From the NCBI RefSeq assembly GCF_002874535.1, contig NZ_CP025025.1:4149353-4213352 (forward strand): a stretch of 64,000 nucleotides of DNA, read 5' to 3'. The notes under the pieces were generated by a model, which was not told the DNA's origin, made no database searches, and saw only the letters and a list, made by a program, of their open reading frames with translations. This document shows, one piece after another, positions 1-9,862 of this stretch. Both the position numbers and the translations under genes were made by a program. Positions within the stretch are counted from its first letter, which is position 1; each line of letters starts with the position of its first letter. The DNA comes from Mesobacillus jeotgali. GTDB taxonomy: Bacteria; Bacillota; Bacilli; Bacillales; Cytobacillaceae.

Positions 1-485
1 TCTTTTGGAATCGTCTTAAAATGCTGGCGCAGCAGAAAGGTTCCGAAGGCCAGCGCGAAAAACGGCACAGTCAAACCTTGATAAGTATTCATCCAATCCA
101 GCTTTTGAATGGTAAAAAAGTTAGGAATCATCGTGGCTTCCCAAGGAATCATCATTGTTGATATAAAGAGGAAGAAGATGAATTCCCTTCCCTTAAACGG
201 GATGAAAACAAAAGCATAGGCCGCCAGACTGCAGACGACCAGCTGGCCGAGCATGACACCGAACGAAACTATGAAGCTATTAATCAAGTAATTCATCAGC
301 GGCAGACGGTCGAACACTTTTATATAGTTATCAAAGTGGATTGACTTAGGGAAGAACTTACCCTGGAGGATTTCACCGCCTGACATGAAGCTGATCATGA
401 ATGCATACAGAACCGGGAAAAATACCAGGAAGGCTGAAATCACCAGCAAGATATAAAAAAGTATTTTTTTCGGTGTCGACATCAT
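1..485 (-). CDS. ugpE: Carbohydrate/glycerophosphate ABC permease, UgpE-like (partial, 3' end outside window)
   Basis: Inner-membrane subunit of a binding-protein-dependent importer of the MalG/UgpE type. The visible N-terminal part begins MMSTPKK and shows a first membrane segment followed by further hydrophobic stretches and a loop typical of CUT1 permeases; the EAA motif lies beyond the window edge. The start codon shares one base with the ugpA stop (TGATG), so the two are translationally coupled. The operon order ugpC-ugpA-ugpE beside glpQ, glpD and glpK points to sn-glycerol-3-phosphate or glycerophosphodiesters as substrate. The binding protein UgpB is expected just past position 1 but cannot be seen. 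Truncation is only by the window. Confidence 0.85.
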   Translation of the reverse strand, partial: MMSTPKKILFYILLVISAFLVFFPVLYAFMISFMSGGEILQGKFFPKSIHFDNYIKVFDRLPLMNYLINSFIVSFGVMLGQLVVCSLAAYAFVFIPFKGREFIFFLFISTMMIPWEATMIPNFFTIQKLDWMNTYQGLTVPFFALAFGTFLLRQHFKTIPK

Positions 486-1405
486 CATTGATAGTGCACC
501 TTCTTTTCTCCGAGCTTAAATTGCAAAATCGTCACAATCAGGATGCAAATGAATAAAAAGACTGCCTGGGCACTTGCCGTACCAAACTGATAGTTGACGA
601 ATGCTTCCCGGTAAATGGAGTAAACAATGAGATTGGTTGCCTGGGAAGGACCGCCCTTCGTTAGAATATCGACCTGCCCGAATGTCTGGAACGCATTGAT
701 CAGCGAAATAGTGATGATGAAAAACAATGTCGGCGACAGCATCGGGATTGTGATCCTGCGCAGCTGATACCAATAGCCGGCACCGTCGATCTTGGCGCTT
801 TCATATAAATATTCATCAATATTCTGCAGCCCGCCAAGCAGGATGAGAAACGAGAAGCCGATATTCATCCAGATCGTCGAGATTGAAATCGACACGAGCG
901 CCCAATCAGGATCAAGCAGCCACTGTACGCCCGGTAAATTCATGACATTAAGCAGCCGGTTGAACATCCCGATGCTTGGATGGAACAGGAACAGCCAGAC
1001 GACAGAGGAAGCCGCCACCGAAATGCCCATAGTCGAAGAATAGACTGTCCGGAAAAAACCGATTCCTTTTAATTTTTCATTCGCGATCAGCGCCAAAAAG
1101 AGCGCAATGATGACCCCTGTCGGAACGGTATAGAGAACAAACAGCACCGTTGCCTTGATACTGTTGCGAAATTCCCTTGACTCGAAAAGATATGTGTAAT
1201 TTTCAAAGCCGACAAACAATGCAGCCGCACCCTGCTGGTCGGTCAGGAAAAAGCTCAGGTAAATCGTCCGGAACATCGGGTAAAATATGAAAACCGAAAA
1301 CAAAAGAATTGACGGAAACAGGTACAAAAGAGCTGTGCGCGCATTAAGCGATTTCCTCCACAAGCCGAGCTGCTTTGGAGGAGTACTGGCTGCGTCTGCC
1401 TTCAT
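485..1405 (-). CDS. ugpA: sn-glycerol-3-phosphate-type ABC permease UgpA
   Basis: A 306-residue membrane protein of the MalF/UgpA family, the partner permease of UgpE. Six hydrophobic segments are visible, and the EAA-type cytoplasmic loop that docks the ATPase is present as YESAKIDGAGYWYQ near residues 205-218, followed by ITIPML. Its ATG overlaps the ugpC stop by four bases (ATGA), giving tight coupling. Substrate is inferred from the neighbours (glpQ, glpD, glpK) and from the family; related CUT1 permeases carry sugars, so a sugar importer is the alternative. Confidence 0.85.
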   Translation of the reverse strand: MKADAASTPPKQLGLWRKSLNARTALLYLFPSILLFSVFIFYPMFRTIYLSFFLTDQQGAAALFVGFENYTYLFESREFRNSIKATVLFVLYTVPTGVIIALFLALIANEKLKGIGFFRTVYSSTMGISVAASSVVWLFLFHPSIGMFNRLLNVMNLPGVQWLLDPDWALVSISISTIWMNIGFSFLILLGGLQNIDEYLYESAKIDGAGYWYQLRRITIPMLSPTLFFIITISLINAFQTFGQVDILTKGGPSQATNLIVYSIYREAFVNYQFGTASAQAVFLFICILIVTILQFKLGEKKVHYQ

Positions 1406-2535
1406 ATGAACACCTCTTTATCAAAAACATGGTTCTCGATATCCGATGGAGTTTTGATGATTTTTTCCGTCTCGCTGTCAAACAAACAGAGAGAGTCGTA
1501 ATTGATGACAATCGGGACCATGTCCCCAACATCAATCCGCCATTGGCCAGTCCATTTCGCCATCCATTCCCTTCCTCCCATATCGAAGGAGAAGATCGTT
1601 TCATTTCCAAGGATCTCTACATTGGTCGTTTTTACATAGACTTTATCTTTTGCTTTCGTCTCTTTTGTCGCTGCCTTCATGTGCTCAGGCCGGACGCCGA
1701 TGATGATTGTGTCGGATTTTAATAATGAACGATCTTTTTCGGGAACAGTTATTTTTGCGTCCTCGCTGAAAACAATCTCATTTTTTGCACTGCCCACCTT
1801 CCCTTTGCCAATATTCATCGGCGGCGAACCAATGAATGTCGCGACGAAAGGATTGGCCGGGTTATTATAAATATCGATTGGCTGGCCAATCTGCTGGATT
1901 TTGCCGTCATGGAGGATCATGATCCTGTCTCCCATCGTCATCGCTTCGACCTGGTCGTGGGTGACATAGATCATCGTGATACCGAGACGCCTTTGGATCT
2001 GCCTGATTTCCGAACGCATATGAGCCCTTAATTTAGCGTCCAGGTTGGATAAAGGTTCATCCATCAGGCAAATCGGTGCCTGGTTGACGATGGCCCTGGC
2101 CAGGGCAACCCGCTGTCTTTGCCCGCCGGACAGCTCACGGGGTTTCCTTTTCAAATAAGGAGTTAACCCGAGCATTTCCGCAACATCTTCACATCGCTTT
2201 TTTCGTTCAGGCTTTGGCACTTTTTTTACATGGAGGCCGAAAACGATATTCTCTTCAACCGTTAAATGAGGGTATAAAGCATAGTTTTGGAATACCATCG
2301 AAATATCCCTTTTGCTGGGCGGGAGCCAGTTCGCCTCGAAATCGCCGATTTTCAAAACACCGCCCGTGATTTCTTCGAGGCCGGCAATCATTCGCAGCAT
2401 TGTGCTTTTCCCGCAGCCTGAAGGGCCGACAAGCACGAAAAACTCTCCAGGTTCAATCGTGACAGTAATATCTGAAATGACTTCTGTTTTTTTATCATAC
2501 GATTTAGAGACACCTATCAATTCTACCTTCTTCAT
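1402..2535 (-). CDS. ugpC: ABC transporter ATPase UgpC/MsmK-like
   Basis: ATP-binding subunit that powers the UgpA/UgpE permease. From the ATG start it is about 377 residues with Walker A GPSGCGKST near 37-45, signature LSGGQ near 132, Walker B ICLMDEP, and the C-terminal OB-like regulatory (TOBE) region of the MalK/UgpC/MsmK family. The open frame extends to a GTG at 2544, but the Shine-Dalgarno AAAGGGTGG sits at that GTG, so the ATG at 2535 (MKKVEL) is the better start. A strong inverted repeat precedes it. ATPases of this class often serve several importers; the oligosaccharide importer at 17.9-21.0 kb has no ATPase of its own and might borrow this one (inference). Confidence 0.9.
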   Translation of the reverse strand: MKKVELIGVSKSYDKKTEVISDITVTIEPGEFFVLVGPSGCGKSTMLRMIAGLEEITGGVLKIGDFEANWLPPSKRDISMVFQNYALYPHLTVEENIVFGLHVKKVPKPERKKRCEDVAEMLGLTPYLKRKPRELSGGQRQRVALARAIVNQAPICLMDEPLSNLDAKLRAHMRSEIRQIQRRLGITMIYVTHDQVEAMTMGDRIMILHDGKIQQIGQPIDIYNNPANPFVATFIGSPPMNIGKGKVGSAKNEIVFSEDAKITVPEKDRSLLKSDTIIIGVRPEHMKAATKETKAKDKVYVKTTNVEILGNETIFSFDMGGREWMAKWTGQWRIDVGDMVPIVINYDSLCLFDSETEKIIKTPSDIENHVFDKEVFI

Positions 2536-2572
2536 GCATGCCACCCTTTCCGCTTAAAAGCGATACTCTATG

Positions 2573-2626
2573 AAAAAGGAGACCACAAATAATGCCTATC
2601 CTTCATAGGCAATAGATGTGGTCTCC
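2573..2626 (-). promoter_or_regulatory. GlpP-type leader terminator/antiterminator before ugpC
   Basis: Read on the minus strand, GGAGACCACA pairs with TGTGGTCTCC, an inner helix forms from TTGCCTAT and ATAGGCA, and a T run follows. It lies in the untranslated leader of ugpC, and its outer stem (GGAGACCRC) matches the leader hairpin before glpD. This is the layout of transcripts controlled by GlpP antitermination in Bacillus; that GlpP acts here is inferred. Confidence 0.7.
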
Positions 2627-2751
2627 TGGCTCTCCGTCACAAATTATTAACTTGTCGATTTTAAAATTCCAAGCCATTGAATAATATATATTGAGATTAT
2701 ATGTTTTCAAGATTGGCAGTATGTTAAATTCCGGAAAAAAGAGAGGGACTT

Positions 2752-3630
2752 ATGAGGAACTCGTTAATTATTAGTTTCTGTTTGTTAGCGCTATTTTTTG
2801 CAAGTTGCCAAGGAAGAGGAGCGGCACCAGCCTTTGTTTTTACCGGTGATTTCGTGACCATCGCCCATAGAGGGGCGTCCGGTCATGCTCCCGAACATAC
2901 TATGTCTGCTTACGATTTGGCTGTCTCTTCAGGTGCAGACTATATTGAGATTGACCTGCAAATGACAAAAGACGGGGAATTAATCGCTTTGCATGATTTG
3001 GAGGTAGACCGGACAACGAATGGGTCGGGGCGAGCAAGCCTGATGACATTGAAGGAAATTAAAGCCCTGGATGCTGGTTCATGGTTCAATAAACAAAACC
3101 CGCAATCCGCTGAACCTTCCTATGAAGATTTGGAGATTCCAACACTTGAGGAAATTTTTCAGCGGTACGGAACAACCGTAAATTATTACATTGAAACTAA
3201 ATCAACAGGAATGGAAAACAAGTTAATCAATTTGCTAAGAGAATACTCAATCATCGGTTCTGATTCGAAAGTAATCCTTCAATCTTTTTACAGTAAAAGC
3301 CTGAAAAAGATTCACCGGCTTGCACCCGGAATTCCACTGATTCAGCTTTACAGATATAAGGAACAGGCGAAAATGACAACGAGGGAGTTACGTTCACTAG
3401 AAAAATATGCAGCAGGGATAGGAGCGAACTTTGATATGGTCGATGAGGAATATATTAAAAAAGCCCATAGTCACGGTCTTGCGGTTCATCTTTTCACTGT
3501 AAATACTGATAAAGCGATTCAACGTGCTGTTGAGATGGGAGCAGATGGAGTGTTTACGGATTATCCTGAAAAGGTTAAAAGAAAAAACCTCCTATCAAAA
3601 GGAGGTCTCAAGTTTAAACAACCGGAGTAG
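2752..3630 (+). CDS. glpQ: Glycerophosphodiester phosphodiesterase, lipoprotein
   Basis: Hydrolyses glycerophosphodiesters to glycerol-3-phosphate and an alcohol, outside the membrane. The 292-residue protein starts with a lipoprotein signal (Cys19 after FAS). The GDPD fold is marked by HRGASG (residues 39-44), the metal ligands E66/D68 in EIDL, the HD pair at 81-82 and KSTGME near 146. GAGAGGGA precedes the ATG. It is transcribed divergently from ugpC and converges on glpD, with which it overlaps by 17 bp; the glpD terminator lies inside its last codons. It would feed glycerol-3-phosphate to the Ugp importer and GlpD. Confidence 0.92.
   Translation: MRNSLIISFCLLALFFASCQGRGAAPAFVFTGDFVTIAHRGASGHAPEHTMSAYDLAVSSGADYIEIDLQMTKDGELIALHDLEVDRTTNGSGRASLMTLKEIKALDAGSWFNKQNPQSAEPSYEDLEIPTLEEIFQRYGTTVNYYIETKSTGMENKLINLLREYSIIGSDSKVILQSFYSKSLKKIHRLAPGIPLIQLYRYKEQAKMTTRELRSLEKYAAGIGANFDMVDEEYIKKAHSHGLAVHLFTVNTDKAIQRAVEMGADGVFTDYPEKVKRKNLLSKGGLKFKQPE
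3582..3606 (-). terminator. Rho-independent terminator of glpD, inside the 3' end of glpQ
   Basis: On the minus strand ACCTCCT and AGGAGGT form a perfect 7-bp stem with a 6-base loop, followed by a T run. It lies just beyond the glpD stop and is embedded in the coding sequence of the opposing glpQ, where it encodes residues near the C terminus. Confidence 0.85.
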
Positions 3631-5266
3631 TCGCTTGTTGTATTTCCTCATCAAGCTCAGCTTCATATCTAGCTTTTTCAGCTTCTGACCAGTTAAAGCA
3701 TTCTGCCATATAACGGCTGACAGCTTTCTTTGTCTGATGGACGGAGGCGATATCAAACAGCAAATCCCCTGTTCGTCTAAAATAGAAATCAACAAGCGTG
3801 GCGGTGAGCTCGTGTTCAATTCCGTATACCAATTTCGCAAAGGTGACGAGTGGCAAATTAAATTTTTCAGCGTCTGCTTTTCTCGCGCTGACTAAGCCAA
3901 AGACAGTTGGAGCGTTCGAGCCGTAAAAGGCTGCAATTTGCCTCGCTTCCTCTATTGATAGACCAGCTTTTACTCCCTGCTGTGCGGCTGCTTCGACAAA
4001 CTGCGGGAACTTATCTGATCCGCCAAAGTCTCCTCCGGAAATCGGCAAATGCTTCGTTTGGCTAGGCATGAGTTTCCTACCTTCCTCTGACTCAAATTTT
4101 CCGGCTATAAGGTCGACAATCGTTTCCGCCATTTTGCGGTAACCTGTCAGTTTACCGCCGGCAATCGTAATCAATCCTGAATCAGATTCCCAGATTTCAT
4201 CTTTACGGGAAATCTCTGATGGTCCCTTGCCTTCTTCGTGAATCAGCGGACGAATTCCAGCCCAGCTTGACTCGACATCCTCCGGCTTCGCTTTCACCTC
4301 TGGGAACATGTAGTTGATGGCATTGATCAAATAATCCATATCAGCTCTTGTCATCTTAGGATTGGCCTTATCCTCGTCATAAAATGTATCTGTCGTGCCT
4401 ACATACGCTTTGCCGTTTCGCGGAATCGCGAACACCATTCTTTTATCAGGTGTATCGAAATATACAGCTTGCTTTAGCGGGAATCGGGACTGGTCGATCA
4501 CAATGTGGACGCCTTTTGATAAAATCAGACTCTTGCCTTTTTTGGAGCCGTCTTTTTCACGAATGTTATCAACCCAGGGTCCAGTGGCATTGATGATTTT
4601 CTTCGCATATACCTCGTATTTTTTGCCTGAAAGTTGATCTTCAACTATGACACCAACAATCCTGCCGTTTTCATAAAGAAGATCCTCGACCTTGGAATAG
4701 TTCAAAGCGGTTGTGCCCTTTTCCACTGCCGCCTTCATGACCTCGATCGTCAGTCTCGCATCATCAGTGCGGTACTCAACGTAATAGCCTCCGCCCTTTA
4801 AGCCGTCTTTTTTAATGAGCGGCTCTCTTCGCAATGTTTCATCCTTGGAAAACATCGTTCTTCGTTCGCTCTTTTTTACACCTGCCAAAAAGTCATATAC
4901 GCGCAGTCCAATCGAAGTCGTAAAGCTGCCGAACGTCCCGCCCTTGTGGAAAGGCAGCAGCATCCATTCCGGAGTCGTTACATGCGGTCCATTTTCGTAA
5001 ACAATCGCTCTTTCCTTTCCTACTTCAGCTACGACCTTCACATCCAGCTGCTTCAAATAACGGAGGCCTCCGTGAACGAGCTTTGTAGAACGGCTGGACG
5101 TGCCCGCCGCGAAATCCTGCATTTCCAATACTGCTGTGCTTAAACCTCTTGTCGTCGCATCAAGAGCAATTCCCGCACCTGTGATACCGCCGCCGATTAC
5201 AAGTAAATCAAATTTATTATTTTTTAGATTGGAGATAATCTCCTTGCGTTTTCTATTCGTGAACAT
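3614..5266 (-). CDS. glpD: Aerobic glycerol-3-phosphate dehydrogenase
   Basis: Membrane-associated flavoenzyme that oxidises glycerol-3-phosphate to dihydroxyacetone phosphate and passes electrons to quinone. The 550-residue length is normal. The FAD-binding GGGITGAG motif is at 25-32, the family stretch [13 protein letters not shown] follows near 59-71, and the C-terminal DAO_C domain is present. The ATG is preceded by GGGAGGG. A long leader hairpin precedes the gene, as in the GlpP-controlled glpD of B. subtilis. It stands downstream of glpK but with its own leader. Confidence 0.95.
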   Translation of the reverse strand: MFTNRKRKEIISNLKNNKFDLLVIGGGITGAGIALDATTRGLSTAVLEMQDFAAGTSSRSTKLVHGGLRYLKQLDVKVVAEVGKERAIVYENGPHVTTPEWMLLPFHKGGTFGSFTTSIGLRVYDFLAGVKKSERRTMFSKDETLRREPLIKKDGLKGGGYYVEYRTDDARLTIEVMKAAVEKGTTALNYSKVEDLLYENGRIVGVIVEDQLSGKKYEVYAKKIINATGPWVDNIREKDGSKKGKSLILSKGVHIVIDQSRFPLKQAVYFDTPDKRMVFAIPRNGKAYVGTTDTFYDEDKANPKMTRADMDYLINAINYMFPEVKAKPEDVESSWAGIRPLIHEEGKGPSEISRKDEIWESDSGLITIAGGKLTGYRKMAETIVDLIAGKFESEEGRKLMPSQTKHLPISGGDFGGSDKFPQFVEAAAQQGVKAGLSIEEARQIAAFYGSNAPTVFGLVSARKADAEKFNLPLVTFAKLVYGIEHELTATLVDFYFRRTGDLLFDIASVHQTKKAVSRYMAECFNWSEAEKARYEAELDEEIQQATTPVV

Positions 5267-5289
5267 GGTGTTTCCCTCCCTGAAACAGG

Positions 5290-5342
5290 AAAAGAGACCA
5301 CGTAAAACATTACCTAATGGACGGTAATGCTTCGCGGTCTCT
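5290..5342 (-). promoter_or_regulatory. GlpP-type leader hairpin before glpD
   Basis: Minus-strand GAGACCGCG pairs with CGTGGTCTC and the inner GCATTACC with GGTAATGT, followed by TTTTCC and then the glpD ribosome site. The position and shape match the B. subtilis glpD leader terminator opened by GlpP with glycerol-3-phosphate. The outer stem resembles the ugpC leader hairpin. Confidence 0.75.
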
Positions 5343-5481
5343 CCAGATCTCCTGCCGATTTATTAACTTGTAAATATTGTATCAAATTTCACGATAAAAT
5401 GAAATGTCTGAATTTTGAACTCTTGTTATGTAAGATCATTGTTAAAATCCTAATAACAACAATGTTTGAGAAAAGAACCCT

Positions 5482-7009
<1,528 letters not shown>

Positions 7010-7017
7010 ATTTATCG

Positions 7018-7165
7018 TTATCTTAACGCGCCAACTTTAGATGTATCAAACTGTCCTGCCTGTTTTTTTCCTACTGTATAAGCTAATGCCAGGACTACTG
7101 CTACTATACCAACTACCAGCCAAAAAGTCGCTGTGATTACACCCGTGAAAAGAGCTTTTAAGATA
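7018..7165 (-). pseudogene. glpF: C-terminal remnant of glycerol facilitator glpF
   Basis: About 45 codons ending KVGALR carry ALFTGVITATFW and a final hydrophobic helix, resembling the last membrane span and tail of GlpF (B. subtilis GlpF has AAFKGHITSSFW at the same place). The preceding ~230 codons of an aquaglyceroporin, including both NPA motifs, are missing. The open frame runs upstream to 7257 (79 codons), but that part reads through the leader hairpin and has no facilitator sequence. Position between glpP and glpK is where glpF stands in Bacillus. The pattern suggests one internal deletion that joined the leader and ribosome site (TTGGAG) to the 3' end. Confidence 0.7.
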
Positions 7166-7191
7166 CAACTCCAAGTAAAATTATAAAATGC

Positions 7192-7256
7192 AAAAAAAGG
7201 GAGATACACTACAGGCCTGCCCTTATAAGTGCAGGCATTTCCGTATGAATTTCTCA
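7192..7256 (-). promoter_or_regulatory. Leader hairpin of the deleted glpF (GlpP target candidate)
   Basis: Minus-strand GCCTGC pairs with GCAGGC around a 10-base loop, with an outer imperfect helix of GAGA..ATAC against GTATCTC, then CCCTTTTTTT. It resembles the leader hairpins before glpD and ugpC and lies right downstream of glpP. With glpF gutted it may now gate glpK transcription. Confidence 0.6.
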
Positions 7257-7313
7257 CTACAATGTTAAATTATTTAGATATAAACACTGACAACAGTTTA
7301 AGCCTGTTCAATA

Positions 7314-7871
7314 CTATTTGGAAAAGTGATTCCAAATCTCTTTTTTTGATGTTGTGACTGCTTTAGCACCGGCACCCAGTGCATTCTCCACATCTTCAAT
7401 ACTCCTGATAAAACCTCCCGCAAACAACGGAATCCCAAGCCTATCCTTCACTTCTGTTATCAGCTGGGGGACGACGCCAGGCAGGACTTCAATATAATCT
7501 GGCTGTGTTTTTCCAAGGAGTTTGTAGCTCTTTTCAAGCGCATGCGAATCTAGCAAAAATACCCTCTGAACCGCTATGACACCCTTCTGCTTTGCTTTTA
7601 AAATCACGCCCGTCTTAGTCGAAATCAGGCCAAACGGCTTATATTCCTGACAGATGAACTCTGTTGAATAATCATCGCTTTTGATTCCATGGATCATATC
7701 CATATGGTAAAGCATTTTCTTGCCATGCGCCTCTGCCATCGAACTCACATGCTTCAGCTGTGCGATATGCATTTCGAGGAATATCCCTATCTCATAAGGA
7801 CTTTTCAAAAAGCGCTCAAAATCCTTCATATTCGAAGACGCCGGGAGAATCTTTTGGTTCATATTTTCCAT
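7314..7871 (-). CDS. glpP: Glycerol uptake operon antiterminator GlpP
   Basis: RNA-binding antiterminator that, with glycerol-3-phosphate, opens leader terminators of glp transcripts. The 185-residue protein matches GlpP over its length: LEMHIAQL near 32, YHMDMIHGI near 55, VQRVFLLDS, PDYIEVLPGV and the phosphate-binding end GIPLFAGGFI with GAKAVTTS. It is first in the glp gene string, and three hairpin leaders in the window are its likely targets. Confidence 0.95.
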   Translation of the reverse strand: MENMNQKILPASSNMKDFERFLKSPYEIGIFLEMHIAQLKHVSSMAEAHGKKMLYHMDMIHGIKSDDYSTEFICQEYKPFGLISTKTGVILKAKQKGVIAVQRVFLLDSHALEKSYKLLGKTQPDYIEVLPGVVPQLITEVKDRLGIPLFAGGFIRSIEDVENALGAGAKAVTTSKKEIWNHFSK

Positions 7872-8001
7872 CCTTTAAATTCGTTTGTTAATCATGATAG
7901 TGGGATATAGAAGAAATATCAATACTGACGAGCCAGTGTGGCTATTTTTCTATCGGGCTGCTACCGATGTTAGCTGATCTCCCTATCATTACAAATCTAA
8001 C

Positions 8002-8030
8002 AAAAAGAGACATCCAATAATGGATGCCTC
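8002..8030 (-). terminator. Terminator of comK
   Basis: Minus-strand GAGGCATCCA-TTAT-TGGATGTCTC followed by TTTTTG, starting eight bases past the comK stop. Confidence 0.85.
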
Positions 8031-8037
8031 TAACATA

Positions 8038-8592
8038 CTATTTACGGATTCTGTACCTGTTTCGACCTTCACCCTCACGTATCCTTAAGCCTTTTTTAGG
8101 CTCGACGAAAAAAGTCAGAATGCCCTGGGAGTTTTTCATCATTTCATCGCGCAGTTCTTTCGCAGCATGTTTTCTTTGGTTGAACTTAGATTCCTTCATG
8201 TTAATCACAAAAGTATGATTGAAGCTTAAATAGACTTCAGTCTTACGAATTCCGAGAGCTTTTGCTTTTTTAACATGTGAAAGGGAAAACCAAACGCAAA
8301 AGTCATCATTGTAAGATTTGGTTGGAAATAACCAGATGCCCAGATTGCAGTTAATTTTAATAGGGCACATATAAATATCGCCGAGGATCTCCCTGGAGCT
8401 TTTTCGTCCAGCATTGAAATTAGAACCCAAGCCAAGCAATGTTTTATTAATGACTTCAATTGGTTTCATATCGACGAGAAATGTGTCTTCCCCTTCTATT
8501 ACTCTTGTACACAGCTTTCCATTTTCATTGTATTCTCCTGTCAGCAACACTGTTTCCTGATTAATCGTGTAATCACTTAATAGGTTCACCAT
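8038..8592 (-). CDS. comK: Competence transcription factor ComK
   Basis: DNA-binding activator of late competence genes (DNA uptake, recombination). At 184 residues it is close to the usual 190. Family landmarks are visible: GKLCTRVIEG, FLVDMKPIEVI (compare VNMKPLQIV in B. subtilis), GSNFNAGRK, PIKINCNLGIWLFPT and HVKKAKALG. The C-terminal half is diverged from B. subtilis. A good AGGAGG sits five bases before the ATG. A sigma factor and an IDEAL-domain gene follow in divergent orientation, and ssbB (a ComK target in B. subtilis) is elsewhere in the window. Confidence 0.88.
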   Translation of the reverse strand: MVNLLSDYTINQETVLLTGEYNENGKLCTRVIEGEDTFLVDMKPIEVINKTLLGLGSNFNAGRKSSREILGDIYMCPIKINCNLGIWLFPTKSYNDDFCVWFSLSHVKKAKALGIRKTEVYLSFNHTFVINMKESKFNQRKHAAKELRDEMMKNSQGILTFFVEPKKGLRIREGEGRNRYRIRK

Positions 8593-8911
8593 TGAATCCT
8601 CCTATGTATTGCTTTATCTGACAAAAAGAGTATACTAACATAGTTGGTATACCCAACACACTTTGTCCTCGGGATTTGTCCGCTACGACTTTATTCCCGG
8701 GGATTTTTCAATTTTCTTCGCATCTTAACCTCCTGTCTGTTTAAACAGGGCTGCTTGTGTAATTGAGCGCGGTGTTGGATCAGAACCCCTATAGGTATTA
8801 TTATATTAATAATGACATTTAAATGTAAATCTGAATTTTTAATGATGCCTAACACTTAGTTCTTATGGAATATTGCTAAAATTAAATTTTATTAGTATAA
8901 TATATTTTTTA

Positions 8912-8940
8912 ACGGACCTGCTATTCAGGTCCGTTTTTTT
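8912..8940 (+). terminator. Orphan terminator between comK and the sigma factor gene
   Basis: ACGGACCTG-CTATT-CAGGTCCGT, a perfect 9-bp stem, then seven T. No plus-strand gene precedes it; a promoter-like TATAAT lies 12 bases upstream. Confidence 0.8.
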
Positions 8941-9103
8941 GTTATATACGGAATTAATCGCAAGAACTAACAGGGTTACTCCTACTTCAATGGTAGTAAC
9001 TACTTTCTATTTAACAAGAAAAAAATTTATCAATCATTGTCTAAAAAATTTCACAATTCATCATTCAAATATTCGTTACTAATATAGGCATTCTCTTTTA
9101 ATA

Positions 9104-9135
9104 GGTCTTGAAAATTTAATTTTCAAGCCTTTTTG
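9104..9135 (+). terminator. Second orphan terminator upstream of the sigma factor gene
   Basis: CTTGAAAAT-TTA-ATTTTCAAG with flanking GG/CC and a following CCTTTTTG. It ends a plus-strand transcript of unknown origin before the sigma gene promoter region. Confidence 0.7.
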
Positions 9136-9261
9136 TTTGTTTTTTAGCCATTTTGACCTCCAAAATTGAATTTTCGAGATTGGTGCACTCTCTTGTTTCA
9201 CAGTATGTTTTAGCTACCCGGGAATAAAACGGAATGCGCGCGATCTCGAAAGGACTGCAAA

Positions 9262-9753
9262 GTGGAAAACTTTGAACAGTTATCTAGACAATATGAGCCA
9301 ATGATCCACAAGATTATCTCCTCCCTCAATATTTATAAAAACAAGGAAGACTACTTCCATACAGGGGTTGTAGGGCTTTGGGAGGCGGCAGAAGCCTTTG
9401 ATCCAGAGAAAGGTGATTTTACCAATTATGCTTATTCGTATATAAAGGGACAAATTTTGAATGAGATGAATCGGAATAATCGCCTTGAAGAACGGAGTGT
9501 CTATCCGAAAGAAGAATATTGGGAAGGTGTTGAAGAGCCAAATGCCGAATATCCGCTCGAACTTGAGTTTCTGATGAGCTACTGCGAGGGTCTCACCGAG
9601 AAAGAAACAAAGTGGGTCATTTACACCTGCGTTGATTTCCTATCCGTCAGACAAATAGCTCAAAAGGAAAATGTCTCAGTATCAGCAGTCAAACAATGGA
9701 GGAGCAGCGCTAAAAAGAAGCTCAAGGAGCAATTGATAGAGGTTATAGATTAA
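9262..9753 (+). CDS. Small sigma-70 family RNA polymerase sigma factor
   Basis: Alternative sigma factor of 163 residues with region 2 (roughly 5-75: YFHTGVVGLWEA, FDPEKGDFTNYAYSYIKG) and a region 4 helix-turn-helix (roughly 125-158: LSVRQIAQKENVSVSAVKQWR). Region 3 is minimal, so it resembles ECF or SigH-type factors. Start is GTG, with AAGGA nine bases upstream. It stands divergent to comK and beside an IDEAL-domain gene, which suggests a role in competence or stationary-phase control (inference). Promoter specificity cannot be read; the shared CCCGGGAATAAA upstream of comK and of this gene is a candidate recognition element. Confidence 0.85.
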   Translation: MENFEQLSRQYEPMIHKIISSLNIYKNKEDYFHTGVVGLWEAAEAFDPEKGDFTNYAYSYIKGQILNEMNRNNRLEERSVYPKEEYWEGVEEPNAEYPLELEFLMSYCEGLTEKETKWVIYTCVDFLSVRQIAQKENVSVSAVKQWRSSAKKKLKEQLIEVID

Positions 9754-9782
9754 GAGGCTTTTCACGAGCAATGCCATCCAGC

Positions 9783-9830
9783 CAAAAAAAGCCTGAAACC
9801 GGGTAATACAATCTTGGTTTCAGGCTTTTT
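9783..9830. terminator. Bidirectional terminator between sigma factor and IDEAL gene
   Basis: AAGCCTGAAACC and GGTTTCAGGCTT form a 12-bp stem flanked by A and T runs, between two convergent genes. Confidence 0.9.
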
Positions 9831-9862
9831 ATATTCGCAATATCCGATTCATAACTTTCACT

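Larger units (their letters stand above)
8593..9261. other. Gene-poor divergent regulatory region comK/sigma factor
   Basis: No convincing protein gene. It contains a palindrome CTGTTTAAACAG near 8729-8740, a 12-mer CCCGGGAATAAA on the comK side (minus strand, 8690-8701) repeated on the sigma side (plus strand, 9217-9228), one ComK-type AT box AAAATTAAATTTT (8878-8890), and two plus-strand terminators without an upstream gene (8912-8940 and 9104-9135). A sigma-A-like promoter TTGCTA-17-TATAAT (-10 at 8895-8900) fires directly into the first hairpin. The 69-codon frame at 8873-9082 has no ribosome site. Confidence 0.6.

Noticed and set aside
7166-7257. N-terminal part of the 79-codon frame containing the glpF remnant
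   Set aside because: This stretch is the leader hairpin and T run, not protein-like; only the 3' part resembles GlpF.
8873-9082. 69-codon plus-strand frame between comK and the sigma gene
   Set aside because: No ribosome site, and it reads straight through a perfect terminator.
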